Assembly (NCBI GenBank): GCA_961205875.1
Contig: OY540809.1
Location: 22,270,267 to 22,334,266, forward strand
Reading direction: 5' to 3'
Length of the DNA: 64,000 nt
From: Sialis fuliginosa
Lineage: Eukaryota > Arthropoda > Insecta > Megaloptera > Sialidae
Notes under the pieces: generated by a model
The model's database searches: none
Told to the model about the DNA's origin: nothing
What the model saw: only the letters and a program-made list of their open reading frames with translations
Shown: piece by piece, positions 47,600 to 58,461 of the stretch
How positions within the stretch are numbered: position 1 is the stretch's first letter
Layout of the letters: each line of letters opens with the position of its first letter
Made by a program: the position numbers and the translations under genes

Positions 47600-48440
47600 G
47601 AGTAAATAAAACAGCCAAGTGCGTGTTGGGCATGTACATGATAGGGTTCCGCAGTCATTACGATTTATAAAAAAGAGATATTTCAAAATTTTTCATAAAC
47701 TATTCTTGCTACAGTGTTCGTTATAATTTTTATTAAAAGTACTAACTAAAAGCTACATTCTGGATTTTTTCAAAGTTTTCTTGCATCGGTAGTTTAAAAA
47801 TTGGAAGAGGGGGGGGGGGGCTCTGATAACCACATTGAAATGCAAATATATCGTAACTCAAAGGTTAAAATTAAAAGGTCATATATCATTTTTTGTTGCA
47901 TTTTAGAAGACTTATCTAAAGACACCACACTCAATGGGGTAAGTGGAAAAAAAAGTGAGTGCACTTTTCAATTCATGGAAGCAGGTTCCAAAAAAATGTT
48001 GAGAGTGTTCGTTATAATTTTCATTGAAAGTACTAATTTAAAGCAACATTCCCGATTTTTTTTATATCCATAGTTTATAAAACAGACGGGAGGACGCTCT
48101 GATAACGACTTTGAATGCATATATATATTGTAACTGAAGAGTTAAAATCAAAAGGTCATATAACATTTTTTGTTGCATTTTAAGAAACTCATCTAAAGTC
48201 ACCCCACTTAATGGATTTAGTGATTTTTTTTTTTAAATATACTTTTCAATCTATGGAAAGGGAGTCCAAAAAATATTTTTTTTTTCAAAAATCTTATCAT
48301 TTCTGTTTTTGAGTTATCAGTTTTCGTCCGTATACCAAATTTCATCTTAATCAGTATAAACTTTATATAGACAGACAGACAGACGGTCGGACAGAGCGAA
48401 ACTATAAGGGTTCCTATTTTTCTACGAAACCCTAAAAAAG
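47600..48440 (-). repeat. Dispersed repeat family C with internal duplication
   Basis: Reverse long copy from AACAGCCAAGTGCGTGTTGG to CTACGAAACCCT. The block with TGAAAGTACTAA, a G-run and ACTCAATGGGGTAAGTG occurs twice, as in 31812-32612. Confidence 0.6.
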
Positions 48441-49315
48441 AAAGAGAACACAAAATTAAATTTAATTGGCGGCAAAATCGTTATGACAACCAAAAAAATA
48501 GTAGAGGCGCAAAAGTGTAGAAAAAATGGCAGCAATATGAATTTTTCATACATCTGAATCTCTAGCGCCTGATTATATTCTATTGTTATAGATATGTACA
48601 TTATTGTACAAATTGTACATACAGTAAGTAAAAGTTACTTTTGTCGATTTTTGACCTTAGAACTGGACAATTAGCTTTAAATATTTAAGTTATAATATAT
48701 TAAATTCCGGAATACGGGTCATGAAACACTTATAATTGATATTCGGTTCTCCTTGTATTTTCTGTATCGTATAATTACAGTCTGTTGGGTTTACGGTTTG
48801 TCACTTTAAATAAGAACATATTATTTCAATTTTAAAATGCAGGGTCATGCTGATATTAACTCTAGTTTTAATGTTATTGTCATTTTTAAATTAAATAATT
48901 TAACTATACTTTTGAAATAAAATATTTTAAATTATACCATAATAGGTTAGTTTTTTCTACTAAAATTATTTTCGTTAGCACTAATTGCAATTATCAGAAT
49001 AATTAGGTAACGTTCTCGTAAAAATAACCTTAACATTGAATATTTGTGTGTTTAATACTTCTTACAATTTTTAAATGTGTGTCGACGTATTTTCCTAGTT
49101 TTGCAAGAATACTAACATTTTAAAAATTACACTAGAAACAGAACTAGTCTATCAATTATATTAATAAATATATATTGTAAATTAATATTAAACAATTTTT
49201 TATAGCCTTTGTATGTATTTATATTATTATAGATCAGACATTTAATAATGACAATAATGAATCTGTTACTTTCCAATTTATTACAAAACTAATTATACAT
49301 TTAAATCTATAAATA
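48441..49315. other. AT-rich stretch, nothing recognised
   Basis: No coding signal or repeat relation noticed. Confidence 0.4.
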
Positions 49316-49485
49316 CTAGCTGAGCTACCGCTACTTCGTTCACGTGGAATTTGTATTTTTTTATCTAATCAGTTTTTCAGGATACAACGTAGCTTATGTT
49401 CTTCTATCTCCTTGCTACTTCCCTGCCAAATTTCATCAAGATCGGTTCAGCGGTTTAGCCGTGAAAAGGTAACAAACAGCCAGGC
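49316..49485 (-). repeat. Dispersed repeat family G
   Basis: Reverse copy with TTCGTTCACGTGGAATTTGT and TTTCATCAAGATCGGTTCAG, then GCGGTTTAGCCGTGAAAAGG. Confidence 0.65.
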
Positions 49486-51457
49486 AAAGTTACTTTCACA
49501 TGGATACGCAAATGTACATACACTCTTTTGGCAGCTAATATACATACTTAATTTTAAAAATCTTAACTATAAAATAAAAATAGTATGGCTTGGTCATAAA
49601 ATGCACACCTCTTAGACTTTTGAACCTATCGTTTTTTGAAGAATGTTTTTAAAAAATGCTAATTTTCTTATCTTTACTCTCATTTGTTGTCTAAATTGAT
49701 ATTAATAGTAATAATAATGGTTTTATAAGTTCATTTGAAAACAATAAATAAATGACATAACCTCACTTTCAATTAGTATATTTTCTTAAAAGAATTTGTC
49801 ATAAAAGAATAAATGAATACAGAAATTGAAAAACATATTCAACAAATAATAAATAATACATTTTAATTTATCATAATCCTAAAACTATATTTTTTCGGAA
49901 TTAACATTAAATTTCAACAAACACAATTCAAAATTTAAAAAAAAAACATACCATACCAAAATACCAACAATGAAAAATATTAACAAATGACTTTGAATAA
50001 AATAATTAAACTACAAAACATATCGACGTAGCTATATACATATAAATTATAATAATATAATATGACAGATGAAGCCACAGAACATATACAATGAAGCTAA
50101 GTAACTATTGTGGCGCTCTGCGGATATTTATCGAATTACTCCGAATAACTGTATATTTGCCTAGGAAATTTTCGTTAAAATATGAAAAAATATTTAAATA
50201 AACTGCAAATTTCCTTACTTCTAGTTACCGATTTGGCTGAGATTTAATAGGGTTCTATTCTGCAAATAGATGAAGCGAATTCAAAAGGTTTGATGTTAAT
50301 TTATTACGTATTGTGAGCTGCAGTTTGTTACCGTTGGGTAAAAATGGGTCTAAAACGACAAATTGAACTTTGCTTATATTTTTATGACAGAAAATTAAAA
50401 CCAATCGATAATAAATTAAGTGAATATGGAGACTGTAATGTTCTCATTTAGAAAATGTAAACATATAGGGGGGTTACTGAAGAAATTTAATATATAATGC
50501 TCATTTTATCAAATTTCATACGAAAAAAATAATGGGACGAGAGTAATACCACACTGCAAAGCATACTTTGGATGTAATAATATATTTATTTATTAAGAAA
50601 AGTAAACAAAATACAATGCATTAAAATAACGTAAAAACAAAAGTGGCAGTTAAAGTGTTAAATATATTCATTGAAGTCTGGAATACTTTGTCAAGCTTAA
50701 TGACACTAACTTAATTATTTTATTACCAATCAAATGGAGTTTTTTTTTAATTAGCAATCAATTATGAAATTTCATTGAGGTATAATTATTTTTAATAATA
50801 AAGATTGGCTAATGCTGAAAATATGAGATAAATTTTTCGCTTGAAAAAACGGATGTTTTTTAAACTATTAATTTTATACAGGTGCTGAAGTAATAAAATT
50901 TTATGGTGTTATAAAGTTATTACTTATTTAAATTTATCGAAAAGCATTTGTTAATTTTTATTTTGAATGATGTATGTTGTTCACATTTAAAAATAAACTC
51001 TTTTAATAACTCGTAATAAAATTGATATTTATATTTCTTAATGCCAGTGTACTAACCTACTGATTTATTAAATATGAACATTGTGTATTAATTTTCATTG
51101 AGATAAATGAGATATTATAAGAAGGTTTCTGAGTTTGTCAAATTTATAATTTAGTAACCTAGGTAGAGTCGCATGCAGAAGTGGTCGACCAGTTTTCATT
51201 CAAATTCGCTTATCACAAACTTAGTAGCTCTTCCCATTTGATTATTATAACATTTAAATCATTTCTCCATATACCTACCAAAGAAAGATATTTTGAAATT
51301 CATTTGCTTCGTTTATAGTACTCATATTATATATTTGTGCGAAAAGATGTAGCTATATAAGCTCCGCCCGATGATGTTTGTTTTAATATTTTTGAACCTG
51401 TTGTAAGCGATTCTGACCTTTAGGGTGTCAGAGACTTCTGAAGCCCATAGTATTTGA
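49486..51457. other. Long AT-rich stretch, nothing coding
   Basis: Nearly 2 kb without a convincing open frame, inverted ends or a repeat related to others in the window. Confidence 0.4.
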
Positions 51458-51461
51458 TTAA

Positions 51462-51904
51462 CCCTAAATCACTAAACATATTTTCAAGTTACAACGTCAC
51501 TAAATATTAGTTTGACAGACTAAGGAAATGAAATATTAATATTTTTTTAATTATTATATTTATTAGTAAAACAGTGACTTATATTTGGCAAGAAGTAGTT
51601 TAATTTACCTAAAAACTATTTTAAAGCTAATTAAAGTAATGATTTGCACTCATTGCAAACTGAAGCAGTGTGTTCACCATAAATGGCTTTGCTGCAAGAG
51701 TGACATGAGTACTTGGTCATCCTATGCTTTTGGTATGGACAGAATGTGCTATTATTTCGCGAAATCTCCGGAACTAAATAGCGTGCATACACGATGACGC
51801 GGGTCACTAATTTGCTCACTTATGAATGTACTGAGCGGGGTGTGCACTGGAAATACACTTAAACACCCAATAAGTCTCAGAGACTAATGTTTAGTGATCT
51901 AGAG
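51462..51904 (-). mobile_element. Deleted piggyBac-like element with TTAA duplication
   Basis: TTAA lies on both sides (51458-51461 and 51905-51908). The ends are inverted: CCCTAAATCACTAAACAT on the left against CTCTAGATCACTAAACAT read inward from the right. TTAA targets are the hallmark of the piggyBac superfamily. Only the tail of a transposase remains inside, so it is internally deleted. Confidence 0.7.
51631..51819 (-). pseudogene. piggyBac-like transposase C-terminal cysteine-rich remnant
   Basis: A 62-residue open frame ending at a stop inside the TTAA-flanked element. Its last third holds paired cysteines, SCHSC then VCNEC, in a spacing like the cysteine-rich C-terminal domain of piggyBac transposases that recognises the inverted ends. 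The DDD catalytic core is absent. The family call rests mainly on the TTAA and the terminal repeats; the protein match is suggestive. Confidence 0.5.
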
Positions 51905-51908
51905 TTAA

Positions 51909-52349
51909 AAAATTACTTTTCAGAAATAATAATCATTCAATTTTTCACTTCTTAGTCAATAAATTGACAAATTTCTTTTGTTTTTCACATTTGAGTACCT
52001 CTACAGTTTGTTTATAAGACATGGCTCTTCTTAACTGTTTATTAAGTGGACTTAATTATTTTGATTTTCAAACGATTCGGTTGTATCTTAGTGTAGTTTT
52101 TGGTAATATTTGGGCGAGTCCAGAACCGCTACTATAACTGACTTTTTTATTTTATTTATTTAAAAGATCACCTCTTGATAAAATAACGCCTAAATGGTAA
52201 GAAACAATAAGAAAGAACACCTTTTTCATTGTTACATATCATTTGAAAAATCACTTAACATTTAACAACTGCAAGCAATGAAGTAACAATTATATTAATT
52301 GTGCAATGTGGTAACACCCGTTACATTTATCAAAAATCATTAAAAATAG
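51909..52349. other. AT-rich stretch left of the Penelope element
   Basis: No coding signal. It is the pre-insertion neighbour of 55961 onward. Confidence 0.4.
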
Positions 52350-52363
52350 ATAAACATACAATC
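52350..52363 (+). repeat. Target-site duplication, left copy
   Basis: ATAAACATACAATC, repeated exactly at 55947-55960 on the other side of the Penelope insertion. Confidence 0.85.
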
Positions 52364-52425
52364 AAATAAAAACAAACTTGTTTGTTTAAACGTCAAAATT
52401 TAATAAAGAAGAGGAAACCGCAAGC

Positions 52426-52450
52426 TTTCGATTCACAGAATCATCGTCAG
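52426..52450 (-). ncRNA. Hammerhead-ribozyme-like motif in downstream pLTR
   Basis: Sense strand: CTGACGA (52444-52450), a 5-bp stem GATTC/GAATC with a 3-base loop (52430-52442), then GAAA. One extra U lies between core and stem, and the expected U-H cleavage site after a short stem III is not clear (GCTTGCGG follows). Hammerheads are known in Penelope pLTRs; this one may be degenerate. Confidence 0.5.
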
Positions 52451-52622
52451 GCTAAAATATAATAAGTAACAATTAAATACAATAAATATAATGCAAAATA
52501 TTGATATTTTAAAATAAAAATTCAGAAATATACCTTTTAATAAAGAATTAAATTTGAGAAAGATGTCGTTATCTCAATAAAATTCATGTGACTACGGAAA
52601 TGTTTGAAAAAATAACAAATCT

Positions 52623-52647
52623 CTTAGTAACTCAAATAGTTACTAAG
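52623..52647 (-). other. Perfect 10-bp hairpin in the Penelope 3' UTR
   Basis: CTTAGTAACT and AGTTACTAAG are perfect inverted arms around a 5-base loop, about 30 bases after the stop codon. The same hairpin occurs in the upstream pLTR. Confidence 0.6.
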
Positions 52648-52676
52648 GAACAAATTGATTTAAAAAATGACAATAA

Positions 52677-55109
52677 TTAATTATTTAAAATTGTGTTGTA
52701 AATAGTAGATAATGTGGATATGTCAGTTTTCTTGTTAATTGTATTATTGTTTCTTTTTATGTGTAACATTTCGGAAATGTAACGTTTAGCTTTATGTTTT
52801 TCATTATCTAAAATTTTAGTTTGTTTATAATCAAAAATATGCCCTGTACTATTTGTATGTACTGCTAATGCTGTGGATGTTGGTTTTAATCTTGTATCTG
52901 ATTTATGTTGTGTTATTCTATTGATAAGTTTTTGTGATGTATTACCTACGTAAATAGTGTTGCAACCCCCACACGGTATACTGTATACCAAATTTGATTT
53001 CTTAAAAATGTCTGTTTTTGGTTTAAGTTTTGTGTAGTTGTTAATGTTTTTATTGTAAGTTTTAAATACAGTTTTTATGTTGTACTTATTTAAAGTGTTT
53101 TTTATTAAATTAGATGTTTTATTTATGTAAGGGATTGTAATGTATTGTGTTGGTGTTGTATTAGAATTGTTATTATTATTTTTAACCGTGTTGTATAATA
53201 AGTGAACTCTTTTTGTTATACATTGTTTAATTAAATTAATTGGATAGTTATTGTTAAAAAATGCTGTTTTTATTTTGTTTAAATTTTCTTGTCTGAATTG
53301 TGGATGTGATAGTTTTAATGCTCTGTCTATGGTATTGTTTAAAATATTAATTTTTATGTGTTGTGGATGATTGGAAAAATAATTAATATATCTCCAACTA
53401 TGTGTGTCTTTTTGGTACCAGTTAGTAAGTATTTGTCCATTGTCGTTAGTAAGTTGTACATCTAAAAATGCAATTTTATTCTGTTGTTGTATTTCTAATG
53501 TGTGTTGAATTTTACTATTATAATTGTTAAAAGTGTTAAGAATTTCGTGAATACTATTAGGGTGTGCCTCTGTAATAATGTCATCTACATATCTATAATA
53601 AAATGCTGGTTTTTGTGTTAATTGATTCAAACAATTATTTTCAAGATCTTCCATAACTAAGTTAGCTATTACACTGGAAATAGGTGATCCCATAGCACAA
53701 CCGTCTATTTGTTTATAATAATTATTGTCAAATTCAAAGTATGTGTTAGTTAGACAAAATTTCACTGCTTTGTTAAATTCTTCTTTTGTAAGTTTAGTGT
53801 AATGTGAAATGTCCTGCCATTTATTATTGACAATATCTAGGGCCAAATGTATTGGTATGTTGGTATACAATGATGTTACGTCTAATGAAAATAATTTATG
53901 TTCTTTAGGTATTTGTATGTTTTTAATTTTGTTGACAAAATCAAATGAATTTTTTATACCATATTCAGTTTCGCCCACTACATTAGATAAAATATTTGCC
54001 AAATATTTTGATAATTTATAAGTAGGTGAATCTATACATGATACTATAGGTCTGTATGGTGTGTTTTGTTTATGTATTTTTGGTAAGAAATATATTTTAG
54101 GAGTGATTGCATTGTATGTCATAAGTGCAGTTTTTGTATTGTAATCAATTAATTTAGTTTTAAACCAATGTTGTATTAAGTTATTATTAAATGTTTGAAA
54201 AGTGTTTGTCGGGTCATTTTTTATTTTTAAGTAAGTATTGGCATCATTAATTAAGTTGTATGATTTATTGAGGTAATCTGTTCTATTTTGTATTACTGTA
54301 ACATTACCCTTGTCAGCTTTAGTTACTATAATGTTAGTGTTGTTTCTTAAAAAAGTTTTTGTTTCGGTGTTTATTTTATGTAAAAATGTATCTTTAGGAT
54401 TTTTATTAATTTTTTGTGTATTATTATTAATAATTTGGATGTTTTTGGAAATGTCTTTTCTAATGTTATCCATTTCTAGTTTTTCTTTTTCAAATGCTAA
54501 TAGTTCCGTATTCTTTATTATTTCATTAACTACATTATTATTAATATGTTTATTATAAAAATTGAAATTAGGTCCAAGACTTAAGCAAAGAGAAATATTG
54601 TGTGGTAATGTGACGTCTGTTAAATTTTTGATCCAATTTGTGTTGTGTTTGATATTTGTAGTATTCTTTTGTAATAACGTGTTTAATTTTTGTTGTTGTG
54701 TATTTTTTGTTTGTTGAAATGTTTTTGATTTTAAATTATTTAAATAATTAATAAAACATAATTTTATGTTCGAATTAGGAATTTTTTGAAATTTACTAGT
54801 AGTGCTAATCAATTTTTTGTTAAGTGTATTAAGAATACTGTGGTTGTTCTGAATTTCTAAATTTAAAACACCAACCTTAAAATTATACAATAATTTATGA
54901 TATTTTTCATTGTCCTAATGGTGTTTCAAGTTTTTGATGTTTATCTTGTCAATGAAGCTAGGTAAAATTCTGTTTTTTCGACATTTCAAAAGAAATATTT
55001 TTCTATTCATTTCTTTCACTAACTTGATGTTGATGTTCACCATTTCTTTGAAAATACATAATGATAAAATACCATAAATTTCTCTTATTTTTCCAAATAA
55101 GTTGTCCAT
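52677..55109 (-). CDS. Penelope-like reverse transcriptase/GIY-YIG protein, one in-frame TAG
   Basis: Protein that would copy the element's RNA and cut the target. The ATG at 55109 opens a 64-codon stretch ending at TAG (54915-54917); the same frame then stays open to the TAA at 52677, about 810 codons in all. The short first part contains KCRKNRILPSFI, like the conserved N-terminal motif of Penelope proteins. Counting from 54890, the second part (737 aa) shows KADKGN (191-196), FLPKIHK (268-274), PYRPIVS (278-284), SLDVTSLYTNIP (335-346), GCAMGSPIS (397-405) and catalytic YVDD (434-437). The endonuclease follows: VYSIPCGGC (635-643), YVG (647-649), R658, H662 and E707, with a CCHH zinc-finger set C640, C643, H678, H684. 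All expected catalytic residues are present. The TAG may be a point mutation, a sequencing error or read through; the rest looks intact. Confidence 0.9.
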
Positions 55110-55240
55110 AATGAACTATATGAGTTTTCTTGCAAACAACAAGGAGAATAATAATATAATAGTAGTGACGTTAAATATAAATAAAAACAAACTTGTTTGT
55201 TTAAACGTCAAAATTTAATAAAGAAGAGGAAACCGCAAGC

Positions 55241-55265
55241 TTTCGATTCACAGAATCATCGTCAG
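55241..55265 (-). ncRNA. Hammerhead-ribozyme-like motif in upstream pLTR
   Basis: Same sequence and layout as the motif at 52426-52450, placed just before the 5' untranslated region of the full unit. In known Penelope elements the ribozyme at this place would free the 5' end of the RNA. Confidence 0.5.
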
Positions 55266-55495
55266 GCTAAAATATAATAAGTAACAATTAAATACAATAA
55301 ATATAATGCAAAATATTGATATTTTAAAATAAAAATTCAGAAATATACCTTTTAATAAAGAATTAAATTTGAGAAAGATGTCGTTATCTCAATAAAATTC
55401 ATGTGACTACGGAAATGTTTGAAAAAATAACAAATCTCTTAGTAACTCAAATAGTTACTAAGGAACGAAAAAATTGATTTAAAAAATGACAATAA

Positions 55496-55903
55496 TTAAT
55501 TATTTAAAATTGTGTTGTAAATAGTAGATAATGTGGATATGTCAGTTTTCTTGTTAATTGTATTATTGTTTCTTTTTATGTGTAACATTTCGGAAATGTA
55601 ACGTTTAGCTTTATGTTTTTCATTATCTAAAATTTTAGTTTGTTTATAATCAAAAATATGCCCTGTACTATTTGTATGTACTGCTAATGCTGTGGATGTT
55701 GGTTTTAATCTTGTATCTGATTTATGTTGTGTTATTCTATTGATAAGTTTTTGTGATGTATTACCTACGTAAATAGTGTTGCAACCCCCACACGGTATAC
55801 TGTATACCAAATTTGATTTCTTAAAAATGTCTGTTTTTGGTTTAAGTTTTGTGTAGTTGTTAATGTTTTTATTGTAAGTTTTAAATACAGTTTTTATGTT
55901 GTA
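55496..55903 (-). pseudogene. 5'-truncated second copy of the Penelope C-terminus
   Basis: This frame repeats the last 135 codons and stop of the element's main reading frame. It contains the whole GIY-YIG domain but no reverse transcriptase. It belongs to the upstream tandem unit. Its endonuclease part is residue-for-residue the same as the full copy. It has no plausible start of its own and breaks off at 55903, where the inverted tail begins. Confidence 0.88.
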
Positions 55904-55948
55904 GTTTGTTTTTATTTATATTTAACGTCACTACTATTATATTATTAT
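55903..55948. repeat. 46-bp inverted tail of the Penelope insertion
   Basis: Perfect inverted copy of 55148-55193, the stretch spanning the junction between the upstream pLTR and the 5' end of the full unit. It closes the insertion next to the target duplication. Confidence 0.85.
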
Positions 55949-55960
55949 AAACATACAATC
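55947..55960 (+). repeat. Target-site duplication, right copy
   Basis: Second copy of the 13-14 bp duplication flanking the Penelope element. Confidence 0.85.
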
Positions 55961-57186
55961 TATAGTCTGTTTCATTTAAGATTGCAGTGGTGAGTGGGCA
56001 TTAGACGGTACAATTCACACAGGCACTATTCTCGCATTAGGCTAGCCGACGCGACAGAATAAAGATAGTAAGAAGCCACGTTAAAGAACTGGAAATCGTT
56101 TTTACATACACTCTAAAATTTATAAAATAAAACTCATCATGATATTTCGAAAATATAATATACATTTTTAGTATAACTAATCTGACAATTTGAATTTAAA
56201 GTAAGAGATTTTACAGATTTAGCTGACTTATACTATAACTTAGCTTAAATAGCCTTCCGAAATTTGTAACGCCTGTTACGGATACTTGAGTATTTTATAA
56301 ATCTAATAAGTGTGCAAAATTCTCCTTTTAACATAGTGAAGTTAAAAAAAAAATCAGTTCCTTTTCAGGTGTTATTTCAATATATAAAATATTAATATCA
56401 AAAATATCGTTTTGATTAGCATAAACTAGTAAAATCCATTTCATGGACTCGCTATTTTAAAAAATATTATTTTATCTAACAATAAGTGTATTTTTAAATC
56501 GAAAGCTTGTATAAAAAATTATTGACAATGTTCAAGTCATAAATAACTATATTTGTAAACTATGTATTTAACATAAACAAAATTATACCAATTGTAAGTG
56601 CAAATAACGCCTCTGAAAATGAAAATATATAATTAAGAGAATATTTTCTTAACCGCAGAATGCACAGCTGCATAATAATTTCGTATTTCTTTTGCTCGTG
56701 GGTGTACATTTTTAATAGTCCTTTTGTATTCGTATACTTTTGTTAAATTACTTCCATTATTCTTTGTAATTACGTCTCTTTTACTGCAGCAAACTTTATT
56801 GCCCTTTAGAGTAATTTAACTTTTCACTTATTTACTGATAAGGTTACGATTTTTTTTATTGTTTTTTATTTTATACTATGTGTTATTTTATATAGTATAA
56901 ATGCATATTTTTAATTTACATATTTCTAGACTACACTCACTACATAACCTTTTTAGTTTATATTCCAAAATAAATAAAAATAATTACTCTGCTATACAAA
57001 CAACACCGGTACGGGTAAAAAGTAATGAACTGGTCTGTATAAAGTTTAGTCTAAATTAATTGTTGCAACCATAGGCGCCGACTTTGAGTAGGAGAGAGGG
57101 GGAATACACTGGAGATTTTTGATTATTTAGTGAATTATGAGATATGGCCTTTCAAAAGTATTATTTTTTTCAAAATTTTGGAGAAA
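55961..57186. other. AT-rich stretch, nothing coding
   Basis: CATAGGCGCCGACTTTG at 57071 looks like a lone hAT-type end. No open frame of note. Confidence 0.35.
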
Positions 57187-57432
57187 AATGGTCATAACTT
57201 TTCATCTGGAGGTCAGAATTGATTTTAGTTGACGGATTTAAATCAGCGTGTCAAAATCTGTAAAATGACATGTATAATACTTCAAAACTCAAAAAAATGT
57301 CGATTTTTGACCAAATTTTTTTAAATTGAATTTTGAAGTATTATACATGTCGTTATATAGATTTTGATACGCTGATTCTAAATCCGTGAATTCAAATTAA
57401 TTCCGACTACTCGTTCAAAAGTTACAGCCATT
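57187..57432. repeat. Imperfect palindrome, about 246 bp
   Basis: The left arm, with CATGTATAATACTTCAAAA, pairs with TTTGAAGTATTATACATG in the right arm, and the pairing extends outward to AATGG...CCATT. A loop of about 25 bases. Probably a MITE or part of a longer element; no target duplication seen. Confidence 0.55.
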
Positions 57433-58461
57433 TTTTTTTTAAAGTTTGAAAAATAAAAACATTTGAGCGGTTATATCTCGAAAACGGTTTGAAATACAGA
57501 TCTGCGGTTTGAAAACTTTCAATTTTTCACATAATAATCTATATAATAAATATACTCTAAATTTTAAATTATTTTTTTTAGTAAAATGTCATAAGTACAT
57601 CTTTCAATTTATAATAGAAAGAAAGAAAGAAAGAAACAAACAAACAAATTATAAGAAAGAAAATTATAACTTTCTACATAAACAATAATGTTTAGTATTT
57701 TTTCATGCGTAATTTTTATTTGTAGATATCATTTATTAATTAATTTGGTCTGAGGAAAAATGGAAAAAAATACCGAAATAGTTAACTTTTCGGACTGTTA
57801 TCTACGTTGTCATTACCTCTTATGGACAACGGCCACGAAAGCCTAAAGAAGAATACATTTTTACGTATGTTAAACCCCTATTAGTCTATCTTTACCGTAA
57901 TTACAAGCTTTGCACATTGTCGTTTTTTAAAGCCTGTATTTAAAAATTAAAATATACATTACCGTTGTTAAACCACTATCCATTACAAACATAGTAAAAC
58001 TGCTCATTTGCAAAAATACCTTTGGGATACTGTTACTATTAGTTAGAAACCACTGATCTTGTAAAGTCTTCCATAACGATTTGACGGCTGTAAAGTTGTG
58101 TTGTGCATATTATGGCCTGACCACATTGTTTCAGGAGAATTATATGTGAAATCATATTACAAATACGGTGGTTTCTCAACCCTTCAATGATTAATTAGTT
58201 AATTAAATCGTGTTTAGTTTCAAAGGAAAATGTACCATCTGGTCTGACTATATAAGATACTATATTGCCCATACAATGTAACAAATGTTCTACCAATAGG
58301 ATTAAAATGGGATTTGGGCGTTATGTAAACAAAAATATGTTTTATTTTAAATTGAATTTATAAAATGGAAATGAATATTTGTTTTATTCAGAATTCAATC
58401 TCAACAGATTTTGTCACAGTGAAATAAGTGGTAAAAAATATATCATAGAATAAGTAATAAA
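57433..58461. other. AT-rich stretch with GAAA microsatellite
   Basis: (GAAA)n and (CAAA)n runs at about 57614-57650. Nothing coding. Confidence 0.4.

Larger units (their letters stand above)
52364..53084 (-). repeat. Penelope terminal block (pLTR), downstream copy
   Basis: 721 bp repeated at 55179-55903. It holds the last 135 codons of the reading frame, the 3' untranslated region with a hairpin (52623-52647), the hammerhead-like motif and the element's end next to the target duplication. Confidence 0.88.
55179..55903 (-). repeat. Penelope terminal block (pLTR), upstream copy
   Basis: 725 bp, matching 52364-53084 apart from a 4-bp insertion shortly after the stop codon. In the sense direction it runs straight into the 5' untranslated region of the full unit at about 55178. 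This head-to-tail junction is the typical Penelope tandem arrangement. Confidence 0.88.
52364..55947 (-). mobile_element. Penelope-like retroelement with tandem pLTRs and TSD
   Basis: A complete-looking insertion bounded by the direct repeat TAAACATACAATC at 52351-52363 and 55948-55960 (14 bp counting one more shared A). In the sense direction (minus strand) it has: a 46-bp inverted tail (55903-55948), a 5'-truncated unit (55903 down to 55179), a full unit from about 55178 with the long reading frame, and the terminal block 53084-52364. Blocks 52364-53084 and 55179-55903 appear identical apart from a 4-bp indel, so the insertion is young. Tandem partial copies, variable target duplications, inverted tails, a GIY-YIG endonuclease and hammerhead motifs are established features of Penelope-like elements. 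The closest named clade cannot be settled here. Confidence 0.92.

Noticed and set aside
53809..54558. Plus-strand frames within the Penelope coding region
   Set aside because: Antisense shadows of the RT frame.
52364..55947. Reading the Penelope direct repeats as LTRs of an LTR retrotransposon
   Set aside because: No TG...CA termini, primer-binding site, protease or integrase; the RT motifs and GIY-YIG domain are Penelope-type.
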